Positions 8,731 to 17,823 of a stretch of DNA of 64,000 nt are shown one piece after another. Each line of letters begins with the position of its first letter. Positions within the stretch are counted from its first letter, which is position 1. This stretch comes from Verrucomicrobiia bacterium. Lineage in GTDB: Bacteria > Zixibacteria > MSB-5A5 > DSPP01. The notes under the pieces were generated by a model, which was not told the origin of the DNA, searched no databases, and saw nothing but the letters and a program-made list of their open reading frames with translations. Position numbers and translations under genes: made by a program. The DNA is taken from positions 85,908 through 149,907 of the forward strand of contig DATLYY010000022.1 of assembly GCA_035574275.1 (NCBI GenBank), written 5' to 3'.

Positions 8731-9044
8731 TCGCTTCGGCTTTACTTTTAATGGGAGGAGCCCCCAGCCAGGGGGGGGGGAATTTCTTCATGCAAATTCT
8801 GCCCCTGCTTTTAATCATCCCGATTTTCTATCTTTTTCTAATCCGCCCCCAGCAGAAAAAGCAAAAGGAGCACCAGCGGATGCTGGCCGAGCTAAAGAAA
8901 GGGGACCGGGTGGTCACCTCCAGCGGCATTATCGGCTCCATCTGGGGGATTGACGAAAAGGAGAACAAAATCGTTTTGAAAGTGGGGGAGGAGACCAAAA
9001 TCGAATTTCTGCGCTCCGCCATTGCCGGCAAGCTGGAGTCGTAG
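8727..9044 (+). CDS. yajC: Preprotein translocase subunit YajC
   Basis: This is a small inner-membrane accessory subunit of the SecDF-YajC complex, 105 residues long. A Gly-rich N-terminus precedes a single membrane helix (LPLLLIIPIFYLFLI), immediately followed by RPQQKKQKEHQ and the GDRVVTSSGIIG motif typical of the family. The TTG start overlaps the tgt stop (TTGA) and has a strong purine-rich GAGAGGAGGAAG upstream. Neither secD nor secF follows. Confidence 0.92.
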   Translation: MIASALLLMGGAPSQGGGNFFMQILPLLLIIPIFYLFLIRPQQKKQKEHQRMLAELKKGDRVVTSSGIIGSIWGIDEKENKIVLKVGEETKIEFLRSAIAGKLES

Positions 9045-9556
9045 TGGTTTTGGAAATACGGAAATACGGCGACCCGGTTTTGCGCCAAAGGGCCGAGCCG
9101 GTGGCCGTGTTTGATGAAAAATTGGCCCGCCTGGCAGCGGATATGATGGCTACGATGGAGGCCGCCAACGGAGTCGGTCTGGCCGGGAACCAGGTGGGCG
9201 TCCTTAAACGAATCTTTGTGGCCGATACGGCCAGCTTTGAATTGACCGGAAAGAAACTCGCCGTCGTGAACCCGGAAATTGTCTTCCGCTCCTCCGAGGA
9301 AGTCATCGAGGAGGAGGGATGTTTGTCCATTCCGGGGGTGTATGCCGAGGTGCGGCGGCCGAAGAAAATAAAGCTGGCGGGCCAGAACCTGAAAGGGGAA
9401 AGAATGGAGTTGGATGCGGAGGATATGATTGCCCGGGTGTTTTGTCACGAAACGGACCACTTAAACGGGGTTTTGTTCATCGACCACCTTTCGGCCTTGG
9501 AACGGGACTTGCTGAAAGGAAAGCTTTCGGAGTTGAAGAAAAAAGCGGCGTTGTGA
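9044..9556 (+). CDS. def: Peptide deformylase
   Basis: Def removes the N-terminal formyl group from nascent proteins using a metal site. The 170-residue protein has all three motifs: GVGLAGNQVG (motif I), EEGCLSIPG with the metal Cys (motif II), and CHETDHLNG with the HExxH metal ligands (motif III). Start is GTG overlapping the yajC TAG. It pairs with fmt immediately downstream through a GTGA overlap, the usual def-fmt arrangement. Confidence 0.96.
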   Translation: MVLEIRKYGDPVLRQRAEPVAVFDEKLARLAADMMATMEAANGVGLAGNQVGVLKRIFVADTASFELTGKKLAVVNPEIVFRSSEEVIEEEGCLSIPGVYAEVRRPKKIKLAGQNLKGERMELDAEDMIARVFCHETDHLNGVLFIDHLSALERDLLKGKLSELKKKAAL

Positions 9557-10500
9557 GGGTGGTTTTCATGGGGACGCCGGAATTTGCCCTTCCCTGTCTG
9601 GAAGCGCTTGTCCGCTCCAAACATAAACCGGTCGGCGTGGTAAGCGCGCCGCCGAAGCCGGCCGGAAGGGGACAGAAAGTCAAATCTTCACCGGTTGAAG
9701 TTCGCGCCCGCGAACTCGGCCTTGCCGTTCAAACACCGGAAAGGCTGAATGACACGGGCTTTTTGGGATGGCTCCGGGACCTGAATCCTGACGTGGCCGC
9801 CGTGGTCGCCTTCCGCTATCTGCCGCGGGAGGTTTTTGCTTTGCCGCGCAAAGGAAGCGTCAACCTGCACGCCTCCCTTTTGCCCAAATACCGCGGCGCC
9901 GCTCCCATCAACTGGGCCATCTACAACGGGGAGCGGAAGACCGGCGTCACCACCTTTCTTCTGGACGACCGGGTGGACACGGGCGCCATCTTGGCCCAGC
10001 GGGAATGCCCCATCGGCCCGGATGAAACGGCCGGGGAACTCGCGGAAAAACTTTCCCGACTGGGAGCGGAGCTTCTTTTGGAAACGCTGGACGGACTGGA
10101 AGCCGGAACCTTGATTCCCGTGCCCCAGACGGAAGCGGGCGTAACTCTGGCCCCCAAGCTGAAAAAAGAAGACGGATTTATCCTTTGGGAGCGTCCCGCT
10201 TTGCAGGTCCACAACCAAATCCGGGCCTTTTCCCCCGCCCCCGGTGCCTTTGGCAAGTTGGGGGGCGAAGTTATAAAAATTTATCGATCGAGAGTCCTTC
10301 CTTCAGATGCTAAAAATACCGCCAAACGCCCCGGGAGCTGGCTTTGCTTTGACGGCCGCACCGGGCTCGCGGTTTGCTGCGGCGAGGGGGGCGTGGAAAT
10401 TTTGGAGCTCTCTTTGGAAGGAAGAAAAAAATTAACCGGGCCTGAGTTCGCCCGCGGCCAGAAGCGACTGGCCGACAAAACCTTTGAGTTGAAAATATGA
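9553..10500 (+). CDS. fmt: Methionyl-tRNA formyltransferase
   Basis: Fmt formylates initiator Met-tRNA using 10-formyl-tetrahydrofolate. The 315-residue product begins RVVFMGTPEFALP. It has the PKPAGRGQKVKSSPV loop, the catalytic NLHASLLPKYRGAAPINWAI region (Asn, His) and DTGAIL, then a C-terminal OB-like tRNA-binding domain. The frame runs open from 9319 through def, but the GTG at 9553 lies at the conserved N-terminus and makes a GTGA overlap with def, so it is the supported start. Confidence 0.95.
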   Translation: MRVVFMGTPEFALPCLEALVRSKHKPVGVVSAPPKPAGRGQKVKSSPVEVRARELGLAVQTPERLNDTGFLGWLRDLNPDVAAVVAFRYLPREVFALPRKGSVNLHASLLPKYRGAAPINWAIYNGERKTGVTTFLLDDRVDTGAILAQRECPIGPDETAGELAEKLSRLGAELLLETLDGLEAGTLIPVPQTEAGVTLAPKLKKEDGFILWERPALQVHNQIRAFSPAPGAFGKLGGEVIKIYRSRVLPSDAKNTAKRPGSWLCFDGRTGLAVCCGEGGVEILELSLEGRKKLTGPEFARGQKRLADKTFELKI

Positions 10501-12095
10501 TAAAAAATCCATTGGCATGGTTCAAGCAGAAGGAATCGAAAAAACAGCCGCCAAAGCTCTCCAAGGAGATCGTCATCAACGCCTCCGAGTACGAAACCCG
10601 CATCGCCCTTCTCGAAGAGGGCCGGGTGATGGAACTGATGGTGGAGCGCGCCGACCGGGAGCGGATAGCCGGCAACATCTACAAAGCGAAAGTCAACTCC
10701 ATCCTCCCGGGGATGCAGGCCGCTTTCCTGGACATCGGGCTGGAAAAATCCGCCTTTCTGCACGTTTCCGATTTGGCCTGGCACTACGGAGGGCAGAAGG
10801 ATGAGGAGGTGGAGGAGTTCGAGGAGGACGCCCCCGCTCCGGAGCGCCATCGCTTCCGGGCCTCCATCGAGGAGATTCTGAAAAAGGGGGAGGAGGTTCT
10901 CATCCAGGTGGTCAAGGAGCAAATCGGCACCAAGGGCCCCCGGGTCACGACTGAACTTGCCCTGCCCGGCCGTTTTATCGTTCTGATCCCCGGCGGGCGC
11001 TCTGTGCGGGTTTCCAAGCGGATTTCAAACTGGGCGGAAAAAAGGCGTTTGAAGGAACTGGTCTTAAAACACCTTCCCGCCGGTTTCGGAGTCATCATCC
11101 GCACGGAAGGGGAGGGGAAGGAGGAAAAGGAGTTCGCCGCCGATTTGAAAAGCTTGCTGCACCTGTGGAAAAGGGTTTCCCGTTTGTCCCCCCGGGTCAA
11201 AGCGCCGGCGCTTTTGCACAAGGAAAGCGGCAGCACGGTCTCCGTCATCCGGGATTTGTTCACCTCCGACGTGGACCGGCTGGTCTGCGACAACAAGGAT
11301 GAATACCGTCAAATTCTCCGCTACTTAAAGGAAGTGGCTCCGGATTTGCGTTCCAAAGTGGTGCTCTACACCGAGCCGGTGCCGATTTTCGACCTATACG
11401 GCATCGAGCCGGAAATCGACAAGATGCTGGAGCGGAAGGTCTGGCTCAAGCGGGGGGTGTACCTGGTCATCGACCAGACCGAGGCCTTGGTCACCGTGGA
11501 CGTAAACACCGGCCGGTTCGTGGGCAAGGACAACCAGGAGCAGACCATTTTCCGCGCCAATATGGAAGCGGCCAAGGAGATTGCCCGCCAGATACGGCTA
11601 CGCGACATCGGCGGGCTTATCATCGTGGATTTTATCGATATGCCCTCCCGCGAGCACCGCCGCCGGCTTTTTGACGAGTTCCGAAATGCGATGAAAAGCG
11701 ACCGTTCCAAATACGCCATCAGCCCGATTTCCGAATTCGGGCTTATCGAAATGACCCGGGAACGGGTGCGCCCCAGCTTGATTTTCACCCTCTCCGATTC
11801 CTGTCCCACCTGCAGCGGCTTCGGGCGCATCTTGTCGCGGGAGACACTGGCCACCAAAATCGAGCGCTGGTTCCGCCGGGCCAAGGCCGGTTCCAACACC
11901 CGCTCGTTCAAGCTCATCATCCATCCCTTTTTGGCGGAGGCCGTGGCGGACGGCGCCGGCAACCGGATTTCCGGTTTGGCCAAAAGCTTGAAGCTGGATA
12001 TCGACGTCATCCGCGACACCTTCACCCCGCCGGATCAGTTCCGGGTTCTGGAGGCGGACACCAAAAAGGAAGTAACCGAGATGTTTATGAAATAG
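10497..12095 (+). CDS. rng: Ribonuclease G/E family endoribonuclease
   Basis: This is an RNase G/E-type single-strand-specific endoribonuclease for rRNA maturation and mRNA decay. The 532 residues show an N-terminal RNase H-like part, an S1 domain from about residue 50 (GNIYKAKVNSILPGMQAAFLDIG), the DNase I-like catalytic part with Mg-binding DVNTGRFVG and DFIDM, and the zinc-link motif CPTCSGFGRI. It lacks the long C-terminal scaffold of E. coli RNase E, so it is closer to RNase G. ATG overlaps the fmt stop. It faces a convergent gene 27 bases away. Confidence 0.95.
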   Translation: MIKNPLAWFKQKESKKQPPKLSKEIVINASEYETRIALLEEGRVMELMVERADRERIAGNIYKAKVNSILPGMQAAFLDIGLEKSAFLHVSDLAWHYGGQKDEEVEEFEEDAPAPERHRFRASIEEILKKGEEVLIQVVKEQIGTKGPRVTTELALPGRFIVLIPGGRSVRVSKRISNWAEKRRLKELVLKHLPAGFGVIIRTEGEGKEEKEFAADLKSLLHLWKRVSRLSPRVKAPALLHKESGSTVSVIRDLFTSDVDRLVCDNKDEYRQILRYLKEVAPDLRSKVVLYTEPVPIFDLYGIEPEIDKMLERKVWLKRGVYLVIDQTEALVTVDVNTGRFVGKDNQEQTIFRANMEAAKEIARQIRLRDIGGLIIVDFIDMPSREHRRRLFDEFRNAMKSDRSKYAISPISEFGLIEMTRERVRPSLIFTLSDSCPTCSGFGRILSRETLATKIERWFRRAKAGSNTRSFKLIIHPFLAEAVADGAGNRISGLAKSLKLDIDVIRDTFTPPDQFRVLEADTKKEVTEMFMK

Positions 12096-12121
12096 AGGAG
12101 CGCCTCAATTTGGCGGATTTG

Positions 12122-13561
12122 CTAACAGGGGAACGCCGTGGTTAAGAAAACTGCTTTAAGTAATAACACTACATCTGTTGGCGACAAATCCCCGCTGCAG
12201 TTGCCGTCCGCATTTTGGAGCGGAGCAGGAAAAGAGTGTCCTGAAAAAACCGCGTTTATCTCCAGCACAACGTCTGTCGCCGTGAGCATTTCATCCAGGT
12301 TCAAATCCCCTTTCAGAAGCCGAACGAATTTTCCGGGGGCCCCGAAGAGAAGTTGAATAAACTCAATTTGGTTTGTATAGCGGCCATCCCGCCAAGCCAC
12401 AAAAGCCTTACCCGCTTCATTGACCGCAAGACCTGGCCTGTCGCGCCAGCGATTGTTGGGGTCTGTAGTGTTGACGTTAATGTCAATGCTGGGAGCAAAA
12501 CTTTGGCCGCTATCCAAACTGTAAGAAAAAAAGATTTTTTGCTTCCCAAAAGGACTGTCTTCTCGCATATAGGCCACATAAAAAATGTCGTTTGTAAAGG
12601 CCAAGGAGGGATCGAATGGAGCCGTGTTGAAAGTAAGGTCACTGTCGTCGTCCACTCGCACACTTGGGGAAAAGGTCTGGCCGTAGTCGAAGCTAACGGA
12701 AAAGTGTAAGATGTGGTTGAGAAAATTATTCATGAGCCGTGTACCGTCCCAGGCAATACCGATTAGGCCTCCTGGAGCAAGAGTCATACTTAACCTTCCC
12801 GTGGTCCACAAAGGGTCGTTGGCAAGTGTGCGAAAATTAAAACTCTGTCCGGAATCATCGCTTCGGGCTACTACAATCCCGCTTTGCCCGCCGGTTGTCC
12901 CGTGGTAAGCAACGTATACCCGCCCACTGTCATCCGCCGCAATATCTCCGGGAAAACCTCTCGTACCCGGTTCGCTGACCTGAACATTTGGCGTAAAAGT
13001 CTGGCCGCCATCATAGCTGGCGGAGGCAAAAACAGAATAGGGGTTAGTTCTATAATCAAGCCAAGCCACAAAAATATGGCCCTTGTTGTTGAGGGCTAAC
13101 GCCGGAGCTGCCGCCCCTGCCGGGGCACCCGTATCATCGGTGACTCGAACCTGAGCGCCAAAGGAGGTGCCGCCGTTGGCCGATTTGCGGAAAAGGATGT
13201 CGCCGCCGTTCGCATAGACCAAGTAGATAACCCCGGCGCTGTCCACCCGCATCGAAGGATACCATCCGGCATCCGCATATACGTTCGACCCAAAGGTCTT
13301 CCCTCCATCCGGTGATTTGGCAAATAAAATCCAAGATCCGTAGGGATCGTACCGGTCTTCATGCCAAATTACGTACACGGTATCCCCCCGGTAGGCCGTG
13401 TAATGCTGACCGGTGCTGTAAAAGTAGAGAGAGTTACCATCGTATTCCCCGGATTCGGTTATTTTCACATCTGGAGAAAAAGCGTAGATACTGTCGGGTT
13501 GGCTGAAGGCGGCGGGTGCTAAAGCGAAAAAGAAGAATCCGGCCGACAATATGAGCTTCAT
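12122..13561 (-). CDS. Secreted BNR/sialidase-like beta-propeller protein with dockerin-like C-terminus
   Basis: This is a predicted exported 479-residue protein. A signal peptide (MKLILSAGFFFFALAPAAFS) is followed by repeated BNR-type Asp-box strands such as SPDGGKTFG, SANGGTSFG, SYDGGQTF, SDDSGQSF and SLDSGQSF, which imply a sialidase-like beta-propeller. The last 65 residues hold two calcium-loop repeats resembling type I dockerin: one around DLNLDEMLTATDVV and one around DGNCSGDLSPTDVV. Substrate is unknown and the catalytic Arg triad of true sialidases is not evident. Shine-Dalgarno AAAGGAT precedes the start. It may be a surface or secreted glycan-interacting protein. Confidence 0.75.
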   Translation of the reverse strand: MKLILSAGFFFFALAPAAFSQPDSIYAFSPDVKITESGEYDGNSLYFYSTGQHYTAYRGDTVYVIWHEDRYDPYGSWILFAKSPDGGKTFGSNVYADAGWYPSMRVDSAGVIYLVYANGGDILFRKSANGGTSFGAQVRVTDDTGAPAGAAAPALALNNKGHIFVAWLDYRTNPYSVFASASYDGGQTFTPNVQVSEPGTRGFPGDIAADDSGRVYVAYHGTTGGQSGIVVARSDDSGQSFNFRTLANDPLWTTGRLSMTLAPGGLIGIAWDGTRLMNNFLNHILHFSVSFDYGQTFSPSVRVDDDSDLTFNTAPFDPSLAFTNDIFYVAYMREDSPFGKQKIFFSYSLDSGQSFAPSIDINVNTTDPNNRWRDRPGLAVNEAGKAFVAWRDGRYTNQIEFIQLLFGAPGKFVRLLKGDLNLDEMLTATDVVLEINAVFSGHSFPAPLQNADGNCSGDLSPTDVVLLLKAVFLTTAFPC

Positions 13562-13639
13562 TTTCGCATCCTTTAATCCCTTTCCTTAGTGGTAAGATGA
13601 AGCGGAAAAGTAGGTAGTCAAGAGATATCTATGAAATAA

Positions 13640-13665
13640 AAAAAGCGCCCGTACGGGCGCTTTTT
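13640..13665. terminator. Bidirectional intrinsic terminator between ppiD-like gene and BNR gene
   Basis: A perfect palindrome, AAAAAGCGCCC plus GTAC plus GGGCGCTTTTT, lies 15 bases beyond the stop of the minus-strand foldase gene. The A/T tracts on both sides make it a good rho-independent terminator in either direction. It mainly ends transcription of the foldase gene before the BNR gene. Confidence 0.85.
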
Positions 13666-13679
13666 CTAAGTTGTTTGGC

Positions 13680-15512
13680 TTAGAAATTTGCCCCCAAGAC
13701 TTCCATCCGGTAATCCTCGATGTCCGCATCCCTTTGCAATTGCGCCAGCCAGGCATTCAAAGCGTCCGTGCGGCGTTTTTGATAGAGGGATTGGGTCGTC
13801 GAATCCTTGGCGGCGGCAAAACGGGCCGCATCATAGGGGAGATATTGCACCAATTCCCCCAAGGCGTAGCCCAAATCCGTGGGAACCGGAGGAATAAACC
13901 GCTGTTTTTGCTGGTGGGCGCGGATGACGGCTCCCAAAAAGGCGGGCGCATCTCCCATGCCCGGAACCCAAGCGCCCCACCCCCAAATATGCTCGGTGCC
14001 CACCGTGTCTCCAAATTGGGCGGCGGCTTTTTCAATGGGCGTGCCCTTTTGCAATAACTGCCAGATTTTGTCCGCTTTCTGCCGGGCCAATTCCATCGTT
14101 TTCCGGCGGAGCAGGTCCGCGCGGACCATGTTCCTCACCTCTTCGAACTTGGGAATGCCCGCGGCCAGCCGCTTTTGCACCTTCACCACCACGTACGCGC
14201 CCGGGACGTTGTACGCCGGGGATACGGCGCCCGGTTCGTTGGAAAAGACGAACTGGTTTATCTCCGTGAAAAAACCGATGCCTGTGATGGAGGCATCCCG
14301 GGTGAAGATATTGGAGGAGTCGATGACCAGCTGCATTTCGGCGGCCGTTTTTTCAAATCCCTCACCGGCGGCCCGGCGGGCAAAATTGTCGGCCATCGTT
14401 TTCATCGCCTCGGCCCCTTCCAGGTTGGGTTTGATGTTCACCAGAATATGGCTGGCGTGCACCTGTTCCTGGCCCTTTTGCTTTCTTTTGCCCCAGAGTT
14501 TGATGACATGCCAGCCGAAATCGGTCCGCACGGGCTGGGAAAGCTCCCCCGGTTTTAGGGCAAAGACGGCCGAGTCAAAAGCGGGAACCATCTGTCCGCG
14601 GACGAACCAGCCCAAGTCCCCGCCGTTTTTTCCCGCTGTGGGGTCCTCCGAATACTGACGGGCCAGCGCGGCAAAGGCGGTTGTGTCCAGGGCCTTCTGG
14701 GCCTGCAGCCGGAGGCGCAGCGCCTCGTCTTCCGCCCGGCGTTCATCCTCCTGGGCCGAGGTTTTGGGAAAGCGGACAAAGAGCACGTGCGCCCGCTCCG
14801 GCTGGCGGTATTTTTCCCTGTTCTTGTTGTATGCCGCCGTCAGTTCCTCGTCCGGCGTCTGAATCTGCGACCGGAACTGCTCCGTTCGCACCTGAAGGAT
14901 TTTGACCTTGTAGTATTCGTTGTACTCCTTGTACCGGTTGACGATGTCTTGGTTGGAAACCCGGGCGGTGGAAAAAACGGAGTTGGAGAGCTTGAACTCC
15001 AAAATTTTGGGGCGCACCATCGCCTCGATTTGCGCCCAGAAGGGGCCCGCCGCCGGGTCTTTGGAGTTCATGATGGCCAGATACTTGTTGTAATCGAATT
15101 GCCCGTTCGTTTGAAAAACCTCCAGCTGCATCAGTTCGGGGACGGCGTAGTAGTATTTCTGCAGAAACTCCACGATTTCCCCGTCGGTTACTCCGAGGCC
15201 GTATCGTTCGACCTGTTGCCGCATCAAAACGTTTCGCAATAATTCCCGCCAGGCGTCGTAGTGCAGTTTGGCCCGCTGGTCCTCGGACATCTCGGTTTGG
15301 GGATTCTGGGCCTCCCATTGCTTGGCCAGCCGGTCAAAGTAGAAGAGATACTCGTCGGCGGTGATTTTTTCGCCGTTGACCTTGGCCACGTAATTTTTCA
15401 TCTGTTGGGAGGCCGTGTACTGCATCCCCCAGGCGAAAACGATGGTGCCGAGAAAGGCGGCGATGACAATCCAAAGGACAATCTTGGTGTTTTTGCGCAT
15501 GGTTTTCAGCAT
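13680..15512 (-). CDS. ppiD: Membrane-anchored peptidyl-prolyl isomerase (PpiD/SurA-like)
   Basis: This is a periplasm-facing foldase of the PpiD type, 610 residues long. A short cytoplasmic N-terminus and one membrane helix (IVLWIVIAAFLGTIVFAWGM) are followed by a SurA_N-like chaperone region beginning AKVNGEKITADEYLF. A parvulin domain carries the hallmark GGDLGWFVRGQMVPAFD and FGWHVIKLWG. A second, weaker parvulin-like stretch follows (ASHILVNIKP). Start has AAAGGAG 5-6 bases upstream. It ends at a strong terminator and is likely monocistronic. Confidence 0.88.
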   Translation of the reverse strand: MLKTMRKNTKIVLWIVIAAFLGTIVFAWGMQYTASQQMKNYVAKVNGEKITADEYLFYFDRLAKQWEAQNPQTEMSEDQRAKLHYDAWRELLRNVLMRQQVERYGLGVTDGEIVEFLQKYYYAVPELMQLEVFQTNGQFDYNKYLAIMNSKDPAAGPFWAQIEAMVRPKILEFKLSNSVFSTARVSNQDIVNRYKEYNEYYKVKILQVRTEQFRSQIQTPDEELTAAYNKNREKYRQPERAHVLFVRFPKTSAQEDERRAEDEALRLRLQAQKALDTTAFAALARQYSEDPTAGKNGGDLGWFVRGQMVPAFDSAVFALKPGELSQPVRTDFGWHVIKLWGKRKQKGQEQVHASHILVNIKPNLEGAEAMKTMADNFARRAAGEGFEKTAAEMQLVIDSSNIFTRDASITGIGFFTEINQFVFSNEPGAVSPAYNVPGAYVVVKVQKRLAAGIPKFEEVRNMVRADLLRRKTMELARQKADKIWQLLQKGTPIEKAAAQFGDTVGTEHIWGWGAWVPGMGDAPAFLGAVIRAHQQKQRFIPPVPTDLGYALGELVQYLPYDAARFAAAKDSTTQSLYQKRRTDALNAWLAQLQRDADIEDYRMEVLGANF

Positions 15513-15641
15513 TTTTACTCCTTTTCTTTTTACACCTAAACAATCAAGCAGGGCCGCCGGCCGCGGCTCCTGCTTGAAGTAAAAGATATGAAAAAAACTC
15601 TATTTTGCAACCGCGCGGACGGTCCGCACGGCCCTTGAGCG

Positions 15642-17063
15642 CTACGGGAAGACCCCCAATTCCATATAGGAGGTGGCAATTTTATTGATGGAGGAAACAA
15701 AGGCGGCCGTGCGCAAATCGGGAATTTTGGGGTTTCCCCTCCAGACATCCAGAATCTGGTTGTAAGCCCCGATCATGGTTTCCTCCAGACCGGAGTTGAC
15801 CAAATCAATCTCGTCGGCCCCCTTGGCGACAATCCGGCGCTCCGCCTCCGTGAACTTTTTGCCCGTGGTTTTCTCGATGGCGCCCAACAAACTGTCAAAA
15901 GCCCTTTCCTCAAACCGTTTTCCCATCCGCCCGAAGCGCACGTGCGAAAGGTTTTTCAACCACTCAAAATACGAAACGGTAACCCCGCCGGCGTTCAAGT
16001 ACATGTCCGGAAGGACCAAAATACCCTTTTTCAACAAAACCTCCTCGGCCGCCGCCGTGGTGGGGCCGTTGGCCCCTTCGGCTATGATTTTGGCCTTGAT
16101 TTTTGGGGCGTTGGCTTCCGTTATCTGGTTCTCCAGCGCGGCGGGAACGAGGATGTCGCACTCCAACTCCAAAGCCAAGGCCGAGGGGGTGACGTTTTTC
16201 GCCCCCGGAAAATTCAAAACGCCGCCGGTTTCCCGCCGGTGTTTAACGACCGCCTCCACGTCCAAGCCCTGGGGACTGTGGATAGCTCCCTCGTATTCAG
16301 CCAGCGCGATAATGCGGCAGCCCCCTTCCTGGCAGAACTTGGCAACGTGGTAGCCGACGTTACCTAATCCCTGAACGACGACCGTTTTTCCCTCCAATCC
16401 TCTGGAAAGTCCCAGCTTATTCATTTCCTCTTCGTGATTGCAGACCTCCCGCAGGCCGTAGAACACCCCCCGCCCGGTGGCTTCCGTCCGTCCGCGGACC
16501 CCTCCCTGGGTTACCGGTTTCCCGGTGACGCAGGCAAAGGCATCCAGTTGCCCCGGGTTGAAGGCGGCATAGGTATCGACAATCCAGGCCATTTCCCTTG
16601 GCCCCGTTCCGTAATCGGGCGCCGGCACGTCCACTCCCGGCCCGATGAAATTTTTCTTTATCAGCTCGGCCGTGTAGCGGCGGGTGATCTGCTCCAGTTC
16701 GGCGAGCGTGTATTTCTTGGGGTCGATTTTGACCGCCCCCTTGGCCCCGCCGAACGGAACGTCCACAATGGCGCATTTGTAGGTCATCAACGCCGCCAGC
16801 GCCTTGACCTCGTCCTCGTTCACCTCCTCCGAATAACGGATGCCCCCTTTGACCGGCAGCTTGTGGTGACTGTGTTCCACCCGCCAGCCGGAGATGACCT
16901 CATAGCCGTTTTGGGTTCGAATGGGGAACTGGAAGGCGTAAATGCTGTTGCAGGCCTTGATTTGCTCCAAAAGCCCCTTGGGATGGCCGGTAAAGGCGGC
17001 GGCCTTGTCGAAATAGAAGTTGACGTTTTCAAAAAAGGAGCGCTGGCCTGACGCGGTTGTCAC
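15642..17063 (-). CDS. gdhA: Glutamate dehydrogenase (Glu/Leu/Phe/Val dehydrogenase family)
   Basis: This is an NAD(P)-dependent amino-acid dehydrogenase, most likely for glutamate. The 473 residues include GGIRYSEEV, the catalytic-Lys segment [30 protein letters not shown], and the Rossmann motif [13 protein letters not shown] late Asn/Gly-rich site is EGANGPTT. Length and motifs fit the hexameric class; leucine dehydrogenases are shorter (about 350-365 residues), so glutamate is favoured but not proven. GTG start with GGAGG at 6-base spacing. It could reassimilate or release ammonium for the amino-acid catabolism encoded later in the window. Confidence 0.9.
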   Translation of the reverse strand: MTTASGQRSFFENVNFYFDKAAAFTGHPKGLLEQIKACNSIYAFQFPIRTQNGYEVISGWRVEHSHHKLPVKGGIRYSEEVNEDEVKALAALMTYKCAIVDVPFGGAKGAVKIDPKKYTLAELEQITRRYTAELIKKNFIGPGVDVPAPDYGTGPREMAWIVDTYAAFNPGQLDAFACVTGKPVTQGGVRGRTEATGRGVFYGLREVCNHEEEMNKLGLSRGLEGKTVVVQGLGNVGYHVAKFCQEGGCRIIALAEYEGAIHSPQGLDVEAVVKHRRETGGVLNFPGAKNVTPSALALELECDILVPAALENQITEANAPKIKAKIIAEGANGPTTAAAEEVLLKKGILVLPDMYLNAGGVTVSYFEWLKNLSHVRFGRMGKRFEERAFDSLLGAIEKTTGKKFTEAERRIVAKGADEIDLVNSGLEETMIGAYNQILDVWRGNPKIPDLRTAAFVSSINKIATSYMELGVFP

Positions 17064-17168
17064 GGTATCCTCCGGGATATTCGGTTTTTAGTATGCGGGT
17101 CGCGGAATTCACGGCGGGAAGTTTGCACTCCTCAAGGAAAAAGTCAAGGGAGTCATCAAGTTTATTGA

Positions 17169-17693
17169 CTACCAGCCCTGCCGTTCCCGAAACGAGGTGA
17201 TGTGCGCCGTATGGTGGCGGCCGTGCCAGGCGTAGAGGGCCAAAAGCTTTTCCAGCGTCATAATCCCGCTTTCCGGATGACGCAAGGTGCGGTTGAAGTC
17301 CTCCGGTTTAAGCGACCTTAAAAGCGAAACCCAGCGGATGTGCAGGGAATCCAAAAGATTCAAGGAAACCTCAATCGGGGTTTTCTTCGTGTCCGCCAGT
17401 TCCGCCCAGCGCGCTTCATTATACGGCTTGATGGTCGGTTCCTCTTCCGTGAGCGTGAGCTTGAAGCGGGTATAGGCGTTCAGGTGGCTGTCCGGGACGT
17501 GGTGCACCACCTGCCGGACGGTCCAGCCGCCATCCCGGTACGGCGTGTCGAGCTGCTTTTCGGAAAGCCCCGCCACCGCCTTGCGCAAAAGCGCCGGTGC
17601 GGCCGCTATCTGTTCAATCCAAAGTTGATGGACTGTTTCGCTAACGTTTCCTTCAAATTTGAACGGGCCTATGGGGTAGCGCGGGTCGGTCAT
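17169..17693 (-). CDS. YfiT-like DinB-fold metal-dependent protein (putative bacillithiol-transferase type)
   Basis: The 174-residue product closely resembles Bacillus YfiT of the DinB/YfiT superfamily. It contains YPIGPFKFEG near the start, LDTPYRDGGWTVRQVVHH, DSHLNAYTRFKL and the C-terminal WHGRHHTAH. The three metal-binding histidines of the four-helix fold are therefore present. The family includes thiol S-transferases, but the thiol used here is unknown. The frame extends 13 codons upstream; I chose the ATG at 17693 because GGGAG sits 6-8 bases before it and homologues begin at that position. Confidence 0.82.
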   Translation of the reverse strand: MTDPRYPIGPFKFEGNVSETVHQLWIEQIAAAPALLRKAVAGLSEKQLDTPYRDGGWTVRQVVHHVPDSHLNAYTRFKLTLTEEEPTIKPYNEARWAELADTKKTPIEVSLNLLDSLHIRWVSLLRSLKPEDFNRTLRHPESGIMTLEKLLALYAWHGRHHTAHITSFRERQGW

Positions 17694-17789
17694 GTCGTTT
17701 CTCCCATATTTTGAATATACATGCAGATTCAATCAAACAAAATAATGGGTGAGAGAAACAATGGCAATTGATGATTTTGGCCGATTTGG

Positions 17790-17820
17790 TTGACAATTAA
17801 ACGGTCTCGGTTATTATACT
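17790..17820 (+). promoter_or_regulatory. Sigma70-type promoter for the rhomboid gene, apparently leaderless
   Basis: TTGACA (17790-17795) is followed after 16 bases by TATTAT (17812-17817), overlapping TATACT (17815-17820). Transcription would start about 7 bases after TATTAT, at or next to the A of the ATG at 17824. No Shine-Dalgarno is visible, so the message is probably leaderless. Confidence 0.7.
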
Positions 17821-17823
17821 TTT

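Noticed and set aside
12096..12121. Terminator between the convergent rng and BNR genes
   Set aside because: Only 26 bases remain and no convincing stem with a T-run is visible.
12122..12709. Plus-strand frames opposite the BNR gene (for example 12138-12356 and 12353-12709)
   Set aside because: They are antisense to a protein with clear signal peptide, BNR blades and dockerin-like tail, and show no motif of their own.
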